From the NCBI GenBank assembly GCA_050011315.1, contig JBEKJI010000001.1, positions 204,468 to 268,467 on the forward strand: a stretch of 64,000 bases of DNA, read 5' to 3'. The notes beneath the pieces were generated by a model that was not told the DNA's origin, ran no database searches, and was given only the letters and a program-made list of their open reading frames with translations. Below, in pieces: positions 39,137 through 47,877 of the stretch. Within the stretch, counting starts at the first letter, position 1. Each line of letters starts with the position of its first letter. Source of the stretch: Fen-549 sp050011315 (GTDB lineage Bacteria; Actinomycetota; Thermoleophilia; Gaiellales; Gaiellaceae). Made by a program: the position numbers and the translations under genes.

Positions 39137-40423
39137 CTAGCTCTCGTATGAGCAGTAACCGCGAAAGCCCGGATAGAGCGGGTGCTTCTCGCAGAGCGCC
39201 GCGGAGCGCGCACTGAGCGCGGCTATATCGGCGTCCTTGGCCAGAGCGCTGCAGATGATCGAGGCGATCTCGCTCATATCCTCCTCGTCGAAGCCGCGCA
39301 TCGTGACGGCGGGCGAGCCCAGTCTCAGGCCCGAGGTCACGGTCGGCGGCCGCTCGTCGAAGGGGATCCCGTTCTTGTTCACGGTCACTCCCACCTCGTG
39401 CAGGCGATCCTCGGCGTCCTTGCCCGTCCACTCGGTCGAGCGCAGATCGACGAGCAGCAGGTGCGTGTCGGTGCCCCCGGTGATGATGTCGAGGCCGTGC
39501 GCGACGAGCTCGGCCGCGAGCCGATCGGCATTCGCGCGAACCTGGCGCTGGTAGGCCTTGAAGGGCTCCGAGGCGGCGAGCTTGAAGCAGGTCGCCTTGG
39601 CCGCGATCGTGTGCAGAAGCGGCCCGCCCTGTAGGCCCGGGAAGATGCCGCGGTCGACCGCCTGGGCGTGACCCGCCTTGCAGAGGATGAAGCCGGCGCG
39701 CGGGCCGGCGAGCGTCTTGTGCGTGGTCGAGGTGACGAAGTCGCAGTGGGGCACCGGATTCGGGTGCAGGCCGGCGGCGACGAGCCCGGCGAAGTGGGCC
39801 ATGTCGCAGAGCAGGAGCGCCCCGACCTCGTCGGCGATCTCGCGGAACTTGTCGGCCTCGACGATGCGCGGGTAAGCCGAGCCGCCGCAGATGATCAGCT
39901 TCGGCTTGTGCTCGAGCGCGAGCGCGCGCACCTCGTCGAAGTCGATCCGAAAGGTCTCGCGGCTGACTCCGTAGGAGACGATGTTGTAGAGCTTTCCGGA
40001 GATGTTGACCTTGAGCCCGTGCGAGAGGTGGCCGCCGTGGGCGAGCGAGAGCGAGAGGATGGTGTCGCCCGGCTGGAGGCAAGCTAGGTAGACCGCGGTG
40101 TTCGTCATCGCGCCGGCGTGCGCCTGCACGTTCGCGTGCTCGGCGCCAAAGAGTGCCTTGACCCTGTCGATCGCCAGCTGCTCGATCTCGTCGACTACTT
40201 CGCAGCCGCCGTAGTAGCGCTTGCCCGGGTAGCCTTCGGCGTACTTGTTGGTCGGTGTCGAGCCCATCGCCTCAAGCACGCCCGGCCAGGTGAAGTTCTC
40301 CGAGGCGATCAGCTCGATCGTCCCCCGCTGGCGCTCGAGCTCGCGCCCGAGCAAAGCGGCGATGTCCGGGTCGACCTCGCTCAGGCCCGCCGATCGAAAC
40401 TCGTCAAGGCTCTCGGACGCCAT
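39137..40423 (-). CDS. glyA: Serine hydroxymethyltransferase
   Basis: A 428-residue PLP enzyme interconverting serine and glycine with tetrahydrofolate, the main source of one-carbon units. Signatures include LIASENFTWPGVLEAMGS, NKYAEGYPGKRYYGG, ADKFREIADEVGALLLCDMAH and the PLP-binding lysine in TSTTHKTLAGPRAG. Length is normal. It starts at ATG 40423 and is immediately followed by the WecA/TagO-like gene. It marks the boundary between core genes on its left and the accessory island to its right. Confidence 0.97.
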   Translation of the reverse strand: MASESLDEFRSAGLSEVDPDIAALLGRELERQRGTIELIASENFTWPGVLEAMGSTPTNKYAEGYPGKRYYGGCEVVDEIEQLAIDRVKALFGAEHANVQAHAGAMTNTAVYLACLQPGDTILSLSLAHGGHLSHGLKVNISGKLYNIVSYGVSRETFRIDFDEVRALALEHKPKLIICGGSAYPRIVEADKFREIADEVGALLLCDMAHFAGLVAAGLHPNPVPHCDFVTSTTHKTLAGPRAGFILCKAGHAQAVDRGIFPGLQGGPLLHTIAAKATCFKLAASEPFKAYQRQVRANADRLAAELVAHGLDIITGGTDTHLLLVDLRSTEWTGKDAEDRLHEVGVTVNKNGIPFDERPPTVTSGLRLGSPAVTMRGFDEEDMSEIASIICSALAKDADIAALSARSAALCEKHPLYPGFRGYCSYES

Positions 40424-40613
40424 CGGAATGCTCCTCTCGCTCGTTCCCGGCCGGAGAGGTCATCGTAGCGAGGCGAGTGGCCGTGCTTGATTGAGATCTA
40501 ACGACCAGATTCGCACAACAGGAAGATTACGAGGAGCAGCTATATGCTCGCGTTAGGAAACTCGTAGATGCAACAAGAAACGCGAGAAAGGCAATCGAGG
40601 GACGGCGAGAGAC

Positions 40614-40940
40614 ATGATGAAAGACGAAACCGAGCTCGATCCTGATCAGGCAGAAGCCTACGCTGAGGCATGGCGTCGCCACGTCGAGACGTTGCCGCCG
40701 AGAGTTCAGCGTCTCATCTTTGAGAACGAGTTTCGGGAGTTCGCTTCACAGAAAACCGGAGTACCAAAAGCGGAGCTCGACGCGGTCGCTCTCATCAGCC
40801 AGCACGGATTTCGTAGAGCGCGCAGGGTCGCCGAGATGGTGCTAAGCGTGTCGCTATCGAAAGAGGATGCGGAGGTTCTTCAGTGGATCGACAAGTATCG
40901 CTCGACGCTCCCACGCTGGAGACGCATCATCGGCTTATAG
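40614..40940 (+). CDS. Hypothetical protein, 108 aa
   Basis: A 108-residue, highly charged helical protein (MMKDETELDPDQAEAYAEAW…, RRARRVAEMVLSVSLSKEDAEVLQWIDKY…). No membrane segment or known motif is visible. The gene and its upstream 190 bp look less GC-rich than the surrounding core genes, consistent with acquired DNA. A purine-rich GGCGAGAG precedes the double ATG. It is followed 19 bp later by the small winged-helix gene, perhaps a two-gene unit. Function not recognised. Confidence 0.55.
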   Translation: MMKDETELDPDQAEAYAEAWRRHVETLPPRVQRLIFENEFREFASQKTGVPKAELDAVALISQHGFRRARRVAEMVLSVSLSKEDAEVLQWIDKYRSTLPRWRRIIGL

Positions 40941-40959
40941 CTGTGGGATACTCCTTCGA

Positions 40960-41184
40960 ATGGGAGTCGGTCGCCCGTATCTCCATGAGGAGATCGCTCG
41001 CGTTTTACGCACGAATGGCAATCGCCCGATGCGAGCGCCAGAGCTTGCCGAGTCAGTCAATAGAGCTGCTCGGTATCACAAGCGAGACGGATCTCGAGTC
41101 CGTTCTAATCAGATACACGCCCGAGTTAGTAAGAAACCCAAGCTCTTCGAACGCACTTCCTCTGGGATCCGCCTCGCGCCATAG
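40960..41184 (+). CDS. Small HARE-HTH-like winged-helix protein
   Basis: A 74-residue protein beginning MGVGRPYLHEEIARVLRTNG. The sequence RPMRAPELAESVNRAARY then SNQIHARVSKKPKLFERTSSG fits the HARE-HTH/HB1-ASXL winged-helix pattern (helix, recognition helix, then a wing with the lysine/proline/phenylalanine cluster). This fold is found fused or adjacent to restriction and repair enzymes. The frame extends further upstream to 40867, but that part overlaps the preceding gene. It has no strong ribosome-binding site. It converges on the PIN toxin gene, 3 bp away. Confidence 0.55.
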   Translation: MGVGRPYLHEEIARVLRTNGNRPMRAPELAESVNRAARYHKRDGSRVRSNQIHARVSKKPKLFERTSSGIRLAP

Positions 41185-41186
41185 TC

Positions 41187-41702
41187 TCAGCGACCCTCGC
41201 GCCGAGCCCGTCGCTCGGCGCGCCGCATCGCGTCGGTGCGCGCGGCGAACTCGTGCGGGCGCACAATCGGCCGGCCACGCCAGGGAGACATGCTCACCAG
41301 GTGCTCGTCGTCCGAGACGATCAGGTCGGCGTCGCATTCGAGCGCCAGCTCCAGGATCCGATTGTCTTCGTAGTCCGAACAGTCGTTCACTCGCTCGCGC
41401 GGCTCGGTCACGCCCCCGCCGGACGCCTCGGTGATGTCCCAGAGCACGTCGACGTATTCCTCGGCCATCTCTATCTCCCAGCCGAAGCCCTCGTTCGGAT
41501 CGATCAGGACATCGACGACGTTCTGGAGGATGTGCTCGGACAGCCAGAGCGAGAACTCGCGCGCGTCGTTGGCGATACCGAGGCAATCGGCGAAGGGGTT
41601 GTCGCTCGTCGGCGGCGGACTGGGCCAGAACTCGAAATCGGAGCGGCCGGCGATCACGGCTCCGACGAGAACGTTGACGTCGAAGACGACGGCGTGGCTC
41701 AC
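41187..41702 (-). CDS. PIN-domain toxin
   Basis: A 171-residue PIN-fold ribonuclease, the toxin of a VapBC-like type II pair. It shows the N-terminal acidic residue in VVFDVNVLVGAVIAG, a central acidic cluster (VNDCSDYEDNRILELALECDA) and the last Asp pair in ADLIVSDDEHLVSM. Together these would bind the Mg2+ used to cut RNA. GTG 41702 overlaps the antitoxin stop codon as GTGA. An insertion (WPSPPPTSDNPFADCLGIAN) makes it longer than typical VapC. Confidence 0.82.
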   Translation of the reverse strand: MSHAVVFDVNVLVGAVIAGRSDFEFWPSPPPTSDNPFADCLGIANDAREFSLWLSEHILQNVVDVLIDPNEGFGWEIEMAEEYVDVLWDITEASGGGVTEPRERVNDCSDYEDNRILELALECDADLIVSDDEHLVSMSPWRGRPIVRPHEFAARTDAMRRAERRARREGR

Positions 41703-41971
41703 GCGGAGGTGGAGCTCTGCCGCCGTGCGCGGACGCGGTGTACGACGGCCTGGACGTCCTCGAGACCGAGACCCCGCTCGGCGCTCTTACCGGCTCCGTA
41801 GACCTGGAGCTTGCGCAGGCGCTCCGCCCGCTCGCTCGTCTCGATCCTGTCCATCATCACCCGCAGAGCCTCGCTGCGGTTGCCGTGGCCGTAGCGCTCG
41901 ACGATCCGGTCCAGCTTCTTCCGGTCCTGCTCGGAGACGGAGAAAGCTACGGCTGCAGATGAACGTGGCAC
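41699..41971 (-). CDS. Ribbon-helix-helix antitoxin
   Basis: A 90-residue antitoxin (VPRSSAAVAFSVSEQDRKKL…) with the ribbon-helix-helix pattern: a strand AVAFSVSEQ, helix DRKKLDRIVERYG, turn and second helix NRSEALRVMMDRI. The C-terminal tail, rich in Arg and Ser, would wrap the PIN toxin. GTG 41971 is chosen because AAAGGAGAT precedes it; the open frame extends to 42073 but enters the dnaE2 3' end. It sits about 60 bp after dnaE2 and is co-directional with it. RHH proteins usually repress their own operon. Confidence 0.8.
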   Translation of the reverse strand: MPRSSAAVAFSVSEQDRKKLDRIVERYGHGNRSEALRVMMDRIETSERAERLRKLQVYGAGKSAERGLGLEDVQAVVHRVRARRQSSTSA

Positions 41972-42032
41972 TCGCGGATCTCCTTTTTCGTTATCAACCG
42001 TTAATAACGGTAGCACGCCCTTTCCCCCGCCG

Positions 42033-45000
42033 CTAGTGAAAGCTGTGAATCCCCGGCAGCGAGCCGTGAACATCGGCGCCAGCCGAGAGCCGGCGCGCCA
42101 GCGGAACCAGGCTCCGAAGCTCCTCGGCGATGACGTTGATCGTGCCGCCGGAGCGCTGCAGTCGGCCGCGCGCGAGCAGGATCGGCTCGCCGCGAACGAG
42201 GGCGCGGTTCTTCGCGTAGAGGGGTGGCATCACGATCACGTTCAGCTGCCCCGTCTCGTCTTCGAGCAGGAGGAAGGTGACGCCGTTTGCCGTCGGCGGG
42301 CGCTGGCGGGCGACGACCATGCCGGCGACGGTGACACGGGAGCCGGAGCGCGCAGTCGGGAGCTCGAACGAGGAGAGGGTGCCGGGCGGAAGCTCGGGAC
42401 GGAGCAGGGCGAGCGGATGGACGCCGGTTGAGAGCCCGGTCGAGCGATAGTCAGAAAGCAGGCGCTCCCAGACGGATTGCTCGGGCAGGGGAGGCGTGAC
42501 CGCGGTCGGCGATAGAGGGAGGGCGAGCTGGCGCTCCTTGCCGCCCGAGCCCAGGACGCTCCTGTCGCGCGGCGCCAGGCCGAGCTGCCAGAGCAGCGAG
42601 CGCCGCGGCTGGCCGAACGAGTCGCAGGCGCCCGCCGAGACGAGCGCGCTCAGCGTCCTCTCGTCCAGACCGCTTCGCTGCGCCAGCTCGCAGACGTCCG
42701 CGAAGGCTCCTCCCCGCTCCCGCTCGGCCACCAGCGCCTTCGCCCCCGCCGCACCGAGCGCACGCACGAGTAACAGCCCGATCCGCACCGCTCCGTCCTC
42801 GACCCGGCTCATGGCGGCGCTCGCGTTCACGTCCACGGGCAGCACGTTCAGGCCGCGGCGCTGCGCGTCCCGCACCAGCGCAGCCGGCGAGTAGAAGCCC
42901 ATCGGCTGGGCGTTGAGCAGCGAGGCCAGGTACTCGGCCGGGTAGTAGTGGCGCAGCCAGGCCGACTGATAGCCGAGCAGCGCGAAGGCGGCGGCGTGCG
43001 ACTTGGGAAAGCCGAAGCCCGAGAAGCTGGCCAGCTTGTCGTAGACGTGGTCGGCCGTCTCCGGGTCGACCCCTTTCGCGGCCGCTCCGGCAATGAAGCG
43101 CTCGCGGTAGGCCTCGAGCGCCTCGGCGCTGCGCTTGCGGCTCATCGCCCGGCGCAGCCCCTCCGCCTCGCCCACGCTGAAGCCGGCGAGCGCCATCGCC
43201 ACCTCGAGCACCTGGTCCTGGAAGACGACCACCCCGAGCGTCTCGCGCAGCGGCTCCGCGAGCAGCGGATGGTCGAGCGGCGGCTCGAAGGACGGGTCGG
43301 CGCGCAGGCGGCGGCGGTTCTCGACGTAGGGATGGATGGCCTTGCCCTGGATCGGGCCGGGGCGCACGAGCGCCACCTGTACGGTCAGGTCGTCGAGTGA
43401 GGCGGGCAGGGTCTGGGGCAGGCTCTGCATCTGCGCTCTGCTTTCGATCTGGAAGGAGCCGACCGTGTCGGCGCGCTGGATCTCGGCGAAGATGGCCGCA
43501 TCGTCCAGCGGTATGCGCGAGAGGTCGATCGGTTTGCCATGGAGGCGCGCGATCTCCTCCACGCAGGCCTCGACCGCCGAGAGCATGCCCAGCCCCAAGA
43601 GGTCGATCTTGAGGAAGCCGGCATCGGCGCAGGAGTCCTTGTCCCACTGGCAGATCTGGCGCCTGCGCATCGCCGCCGGCATCACCGGCACCAACTCGAC
43701 GAGCGGACGTGAGGAGATGACCATGCCGCCCGGGTGCTGGGAGACGTGACGGGGCAGGCGTGCGATCTCGGCGGTCAGGGATGCAAAAGCTCGCCAGCGG
43801 GTCGAGCCCAGCTTGGCCTCTGCGTCGGGCAGCCGCTTCAGCTCGTCGGCCACCTCGCGCGCGTCCCACGTGTCCGACAGGCGCGCCAGCCGCTCCAGCT
43901 CGCCGAAGGGAAGCCCGAGCGCCTTGCCGACGTCGCGGATCGCGCCGCGCGAGCGATAGGTCGAGAAGCTGGCCACCAGTGCCGCGTGCTCTTTCCCGTA
44001 GCGCTCGACAATGCGCACGATCAGCTTCTCGCGGATGTCGCGCGGGAAGTCGAGATCGATGTCGGGGACGCCGGCCATCTCGCGGTTGAGGAAGCGCCCG
44101 AGCGAGAGCCCGGCGGCGACCGGATCGACGTGCGAGAGCCCGGTCAGGTAGCAGACGATCGAGCCGACCGAGCTGCCACGTCCGCGCCCGGGCGGAAGCA
44201 CGCTGCGCGGCGAGCCCGTCCCGCGCACCTCCAGGGCGACGTCGCGGGCCAACTCGAGCACCTCGTGGTGGAGACAGAAGAAGCCCGCCAGTCCCAGCTC
44301 CTCGATCAGCCCCAGCTCCTCGTCGAGGCGAGCGCGGGCTGCTTGGCGCAGGCGCATGCCCGGCGGGTAGCGCCCGGCGAAGGCGCTCTCGCAGATTCCC
44401 GCCAGACGGCGGATCGCGGGCTCCCCCTCGGAGAAGTCGGGGTAGCGGTAGCCGAGCTCCTCGGTCAGATCGAACTCGAGCCGGGCTGCCAGCTCGCGCG
44501 CGCGCGCGACCGCATCCCCGTCGCCCGGGAAGCGCGCCGCCATCTGCTCGGGCGAGAGCAGAAAGCTCTCGTGATTTCCGCGCCGCGCGCTCTCGCAGCC
44601 CTCGAGCGAGGTGTTCCCGCGGATGGCGACGAGCACGTCCTGCAGCAGGGTGCGGCGGCGCGAGTGGGCGTGCACGTCGCCGGTTACCACGGTTTCGAGA
44701 CCGAGAGCGGCGGCCAGCTCGCGCAGAGCGGCGTTGCGGCGCTCGTCGCCGCGTTCGTAGGGGCGTTGCAGCTCGACGAGGAAGCGCCCTCGCCCGAAGA
44801 CGCGGGCAAGCTCGCGGGCGGCGTTCGGCTCACGCACACCGAGCCCGTGCCGGGCGCAACCCGATAGGCAGACGAGGCCCTCGTTCAGCTCGATCAGATC
44901 CGCGGGCGCAAGAGCCGGCGGCCGCAGCTCCCGCTCCCGGCCGGGCGGGCGGGTGTGGGCGTGGGCGCGCGTGACGAGGCGGCAGAGGTTCGAGTAGCCC

Positions 45001-45287
45001 TGCCTGCTTTCGACCAGCACCGTCACGTGTGAGCCCACCCGCCCTGGCGGGCCCTCGAGCGTCAGCTCGCAGCCGGTGATCGGGTGCAGCCCCAGCGCCT
45101 TGGCCGCATGCGCGAACTCGAGCGAGCCGTAGAGCCCGTCGTGGTCGGTCAGCGCCAGCGCCTCGTAGCCCAGCTCGACCGCCCTGGCGGCCAGCTCCTC
45201 GGGTTGCGAGGCGCCGTCCAGAAACGAGTAGGCCGAGTGAACGTGGAGCTCGACATAGGAAGGAGAGCGAAGGCCGGCCTGCCTCAC
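42033..45287 (-). CDS. dnaE2: Error-prone DNA polymerase III alpha subunit
   Basis: A 1084-residue C-family polymerase of the DnaE2 (ImuC) type, used for mutagenic lesion bypass after DNA damage. An N-terminal PHP domain (YVELHVHSAYSFLDGA, ALTDHDGLYG) is followed by the polymerase core with active-site aspartates in PDIDLDFPRD. The C-terminal region has an OB fold (VTVAGMVVARQRPPTANGVT) but not the long tail of replicative DnaE1. GTG 45287 lies 13 bp from a LexA-type operator (45301–45314), consistent with SOS control. It follows the HNH nuclease gene by about 40 bp and is trailed by a toxin–antitoxin pair. imuB is 6 kb away. Confidence 0.95.
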   Translation of the reverse strand: MRQAGLRSPSYVELHVHSAYSFLDGASQPEELAARAVELGYEALALTDHDGLYGSLEFAHAAKALGLHPITGCELTLEGPPGRVGSHVTVLVESRQGYSNLCRLVTRAHAHTRPPGRERELRPPALAPADLIELNEGLVCLSGCARHGLGVREPNAARELARVFGRGRFLVELQRPYERGDERRNAALRELAAALGLETVVTGDVHAHSRRRTLLQDVLVAIRGNTSLEGCESARRGNHESFLLSPEQMAARFPGDGDAVARARELAARLEFDLTEELGYRYPDFSEGEPAIRRLAGICESAFAGRYPPGMRLRQAARARLDEELGLIEELGLAGFFCLHHEVLELARDVALEVRGTGSPRSVLPPGRGRGSSVGSIVCYLTGLSHVDPVAAGLSLGRFLNREMAGVPDIDLDFPRDIREKLIVRIVERYGKEHAALVASFSTYRSRGAIRDVGKALGLPFGELERLARLSDTWDAREVADELKRLPDAEAKLGSTRWRAFASLTAEIARLPRHVSQHPGGMVISSRPLVELVPVMPAAMRRRQICQWDKDSCADAGFLKIDLLGLGMLSAVEACVEEIARLHGKPIDLSRIPLDDAAIFAEIQRADTVGSFQIESRAQMQSLPQTLPASLDDLTVQVALVRPGPIQGKAIHPYVENRRRLRADPSFEPPLDHPLLAEPLRETLGVVVFQDQVLEVAMALAGFSVGEAEGLRRAMSRKRSAEALEAYRERFIAGAAAKGVDPETADHVYDKLASFSGFGFPKSHAAAFALLGYQSAWLRHYYPAEYLASLLNAQPMGFYSPAALVRDAQRRGLNVLPVDVNASAAMSRVEDGAVRIGLLLVRALGAAGAKALVAERERGGAFADVCELAQRSGLDERTLSALVSAGACDSFGQPRRSLLWQLGLAPRDRSVLGSGGKERQLALPLSPTAVTPPLPEQSVWERLLSDYRSTGLSTGVHPLALLRPELPPGTLSSFELPTARSGSRVTVAGMVVARQRPPTANGVTFLLLEDETGQLNVIVMPPLYAKNRALVRGEPILLARGRLQRSGGTINVIAEELRSLVPLARRLSAGADVHGSLPGIHSFH

Positions 45288-45300
45288 TTACTCATTGTAG

Positions 45301-45314
45301 CGAACGTGTGTTCG
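45301..45314. promoter_or_regulatory. LexA (SOS) box before dnaE2
   Basis: Perfect palindrome CGAACGTGTGTTCG, matching the Gram-positive SOS consensus CGAAC-N4-GTTCG. It lies between the HNH gene stop (45328) and the dnaE2 start (45287). LexA would silence dnaE2 until DNA damage triggers its cleavage. Confidence 0.85.
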
Positions 45315-45327
45315 CCTCATTCGTCTT

Positions 45328-46245
45328 TCAAGCAATCTTCGTCGCCCAGCACTCCTGGTCATTGGCGAGATCGAGCAAGTAGAGCGTCTGTTTGCCCAAA
45401 TGCACAACTCCTGGAAATTCGACCGGCCAGGCGAGGTCGCCGAAGACCTGAAAAACGACCATCGTTCCGTGAGTGCCCGCCCTCGCACGCAAGAGATGCT
45501 GCGGTTTGGCTATCCGCTTCTCCGTACCGTGCCGGTTCTTGCAATAGGCTGCCGCAGAGGCCGCGTCACCTACGAGTGCGGCTTGAAGAGCTTTCCGAAC
45601 AGAATCGAACGCACCGCCGTATATCTCTGTGCCTACGCAGGCAGCCATAAAGAGATAGGCGATCCCGACCGGAACTTCCAGCGGAGTGATTGGGTCCGTA
45701 AGGCTCGGCTGTAGGCTCAAACTCGACCAATCGATCCGTTTCTGAATACGGAAGCCCGATCGAATCTCAATCCACTCGCCCGGCTTCGCGGCTTCGAAGG
45801 CCACCTGAGCCGCGGCGATCTCTTCACTTGTACTTCCGCATCGGCGGAGATCGGCTTCTATCTGCTTTCGCGTGTTCTCGTCGCTCCTGACCGCGATCGA
45901 TTGCCTCGGTCGAAGCTCTGCTCTGTTGCCCATCGTTGCCTCGACACGTCCGTAGTGTTCGGTATCGGCGAAATAGCGTTCTCCACACCGAATCATCTGT
46001 ACGAGATCGCGAGGTAGATCATTCTCGAGTTGATCGACGAGGCGGCGTACGGAAGCGTCCTTTTGCAGAGTCGCCTCAAGCTCGCCCATCCTGTCATTGC
46101 AGCCTTTGCATAGAAACTCGGCTGAGAGTCGGCCTCCAACCGATTTCGGTATCACGTGAGAGTCCGTCATCTGCGAGAGCTCGACGCCGACTTGCGGTGC
46201 ATTGAGACAGACGATGCAGCGCTTTTCAGGCCACGGGATCTTCAT
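45328..46245 (-). CDS. HNH endonuclease domain protein
   Basis: A 305-residue protein. The N-terminal HNH fold has paired cysteines CIVC (C10, C13) and CKGC (C46, C49) holding a structural zinc, with the catalytic-histidine strand DSHVIPKSVGG (H30) and the following N50. About 230 further residues include a hydrophobic stretch (VGIAYLFMAACVG) and show no other known domain. Its ATG overlaps the stop of the upstream Mrr-like gene as TGATG, so the pair is translationally coupled. The last gene of a three-gene cassette, it may cleave modified or foreign DNA. It is unrelated to the neighbouring polymerase. Confidence 0.8.
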   Translation of the reverse strand: MKIPWPEKRCIVCLNAPQVGVELSQMTDSHVIPKSVGGRLSAEFLCKGCNDRMGELEATLQKDASVRRLVDQLENDLPRDLVQMIRCGERYFADTEHYGRVEATMGNRAELRPRQSIAVRSDENTRKQIEADLRRCGSTSEEIAAAQVAFEAAKPGEWIEIRSGFRIQKRIDWSSLSLQPSLTDPITPLEVPVGIAYLFMAACVGTEIYGGAFDSVRKALQAALVGDAASAAAYCKNRHGTEKRIAKPQHLLRARAGTHGTMVVFQVFGDLAWPVEFPGVVHLGKQTLYLLDLANDQECWATKIA

Positions 46246-47372
46246 CAGACGGTTGTCTCTGCGGCGTTTCCGCGCCAGCGCCATGCACGGCGGAATCCAA
46301 GTGCTTCAGCTTCGGTAACCGTAGAAACGTATGACTCGCCTCGCTCTGGCTCGATCACGGTTGTGTCGTACTGCTGATCGAACGGAAGGTGATAGATGCG
46401 CTCTTCGGTGCGATGCGCGATGTTGCACTTGATTCGAGGGTAGTCCGAGAGCGGGAAGCTCTCCTCGACTTTGATCTCAAGCTGACGTGCGAACTCACGC
46501 GCCCGCTCAGAAAGCGACGTAGTCGTTACGAAGGTCCCCGTGACCCTCTTTCCAGGGTTCTCGATTCGAGCCGCTACGACAGTGCCGAACAGCTGGAAGA
46601 TGTGCTTCTCGTGGATAGTCTTCGCCTGCGCCCAGCGCTTGCACTGGATCACCTCGGTCTGCCCGTCGCGCTCGACGAGTAGATCGCGTCCGAGATCTTC
46701 TAATCCCTTGAAGATGCCGTGATAAGAGACTCGGCAACCTTCCTGCTCTCGTAGGTAGCCGACGTAGCGCTCGTAGTCGCGGCCTAGCTGCCACGGCGTC
46801 TTTCGGGAACGCAGGTAGCGATCGAGCGCTCTCTGACTCCGCTCCACAGAAGACAGCTCGGCGAACTCCTCTGCTGTCAGCCAGCGCCTCGCCGGATCTG
46901 ACTCGTCCCGGCCGTCCTCGTTATCTTCATCGAGGTATCCCTGCTCGGCTTCGAGGTCTCGGAACTCTGTCAGCCAGGGGAAGTACCACTCGTAGTAGCG
47001 AACGAGCCACTCTGACAGCTTTGCTCGGCGGCGAACGTCCGCAAGCTCACGGCCTTTCGCCTTTACCTCGTCGGCGGCCTTCAACGCCGGCCGCCTCTTC
47101 CGGCGAAGCTGCTCCGCGAGGGTCTCCGATCTTGCGGTCTCGTAATCGGCCCAGGCCTCGGCGAGAAGCTCGAAGCCGCTGATTCGATCTCTCACTAGCG
47201 CTTCAGCCACCTCTCGAGCACGGACGCTCTCCTTCTGGCGAGCGTCGATCGCCTTTCGCGCTTCGGCGATATCGCTTTCGAACTGCTTCTTGAGTCGCTC
47301 TGCTTCGTCGCTCACGCCACGCAGCCGAGCGAGCAGTGACTTTGCTTCCAGGGGGAGGTCGTCCTCATGCAT
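46245..47372 (-). CDS. Coiled-coil protein with Mrr-like restriction endonuclease domain
   Basis: A 375-residue protein. Residues about 8–125 are a long charged coiled coil (SDEAERLKKQFESDIAEARK…). Residues about 165–190 carry a helical linker. Residues 197–265 form a PD-(D/E)xK nuclease of the Mrr/restriction superfamily: LGRDYERYVGYLREQEG, D230 in DLGRDLLVERDG, then VIQCKRW (Q243, K245). The C-terminal domain continues (TGTFVTTTSLSERAREFARQ) with a strand order expected in Mrr proteins. ATG 47372 overlaps the stop of the zinc-ribbon gene. It is likely a nuclease acting on modified or invading DNA. The frame is open further upstream to 47489. Confidence 0.82.
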   Translation of the reverse strand: MHEDDLPLEAKSLLARLRGVSDEAERLKKQFESDIAEARKAIDARQKESVRAREVAEALVRDRISGFELLAEAWADYETARSETLAEQLRRKRRPALKAADEVKAKGRELADVRRRAKLSEWLVRYYEWYFPWLTEFRDLEAEQGYLDEDNEDGRDESDPARRWLTAEEFAELSSVERSQRALDRYLRSRKTPWQLGRDYERYVGYLREQEGCRVSYHGIFKGLEDLGRDLLVERDGQTEVIQCKRWAQAKTIHEKHIFQLFGTVVAARIENPGKRVTGTFVTTTSLSERAREFARQLEIKVEESFPLSDYPRIKCNIAHRTEERIYHLPFDQQYDTTVIEPERGESYVSTVTEAEALGFRRAWRWRGNAAETTV

Positions 47373-47709
47373 AAGACTGGAAAGGGGAGCGGTTGGTGTC
47401 ATAGATCCCCAACCCGGCGGTGTAGGTGCACCTTGGCCACGTTGAGCAGCCCCAGAACTCGCTACCGGCGTTTCGGCCTTTGCGTGCAAGTCGGATTACC
47501 AGGCGGCTGCCGCAGAGCGGGCAACGCGGCGAGAGACTGCTCGGTTGGAGGAGTGCTTCTAGGTCGGAGTGCTGTTGCTCCACTTTCGAGCGGATCGACG
47601 CGACGGCGTTGGTGACCGCTTGTTCCCCGATAGGCACCGCGGCCAGAGCGAGTCGCTGAAATAACCTACGCTCGCGCCAACGCCTCAGCATTGTCCTTGA
47701 AGCAAACAC
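47365..47709 (-). CDS. Zinc-ribbon protein (topoisomerase-type C4)
   Basis: A 114-residue protein. An N-terminal helical half (MLRRWRERRLFQRLALAAVP…) is followed by a C4 zinc ribbon of topoisomerase-I type: CPLC (C63, C66) and WGCSTWPRC (C88, C94), with the intervening basic and aromatic pattern that contacts DNA. It would supply DNA-binding for the nucleases encoded downstream. The start is GTG 47709, or an in-frame ATG six codons later. Its stop overlaps the Mrr-like ATG as ATGCATGA. This is the first gene of the cassette. Confidence 0.75.
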   Translation of the reverse strand: MFASRTMLRRWRERRLFQRLALAAVPIGEQAVTNAVASIRSKVEQQHSDLEALLQPSSLSPRCPLCGSRLVIRLARKGRNAGSEFWGCSTWPRCTYTAGLGIYDTNRSPFQSYA

Positions 47710-47828
47710 CGGACCCTAAGGCAGGTCAAGCAGCGATCGGGCATGAACTCAAGGCACGAAGAGCTACGGCCTCAACCACGGTCGTCGTTGAGGCTCACTC
47801 GAACTTGCCCGCCCCGCTTACGGAGAGA

Positions 47829-47851
47829 CGCCTCGCCGATCAGGCGAGGCG
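47829..47851. terminator. Hairpin upstream of the nuclease cassette
   Basis: Perfect 9-bp stem CGCCTCGCC (47829–47837) / GGCGAGGCG (47843–47851), loop GATCA. It follows the stop of the toxin remnant on the minus strand and precedes the cassette start at 47709, so it may insulate that transcript. The rest of 47710–47877 is without recognised features. Confidence 0.5.
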
Positions 47852-47877
47852 GAGGTAGCTAGACACCCGCCCAGACC

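Noticed and set aside
38034..40082. 682-codon minus-strand open frame
   Set aside because: Out-of-frame shadow of glyA and the WecA/TagO-like gene; Arg-rich with no motifs.
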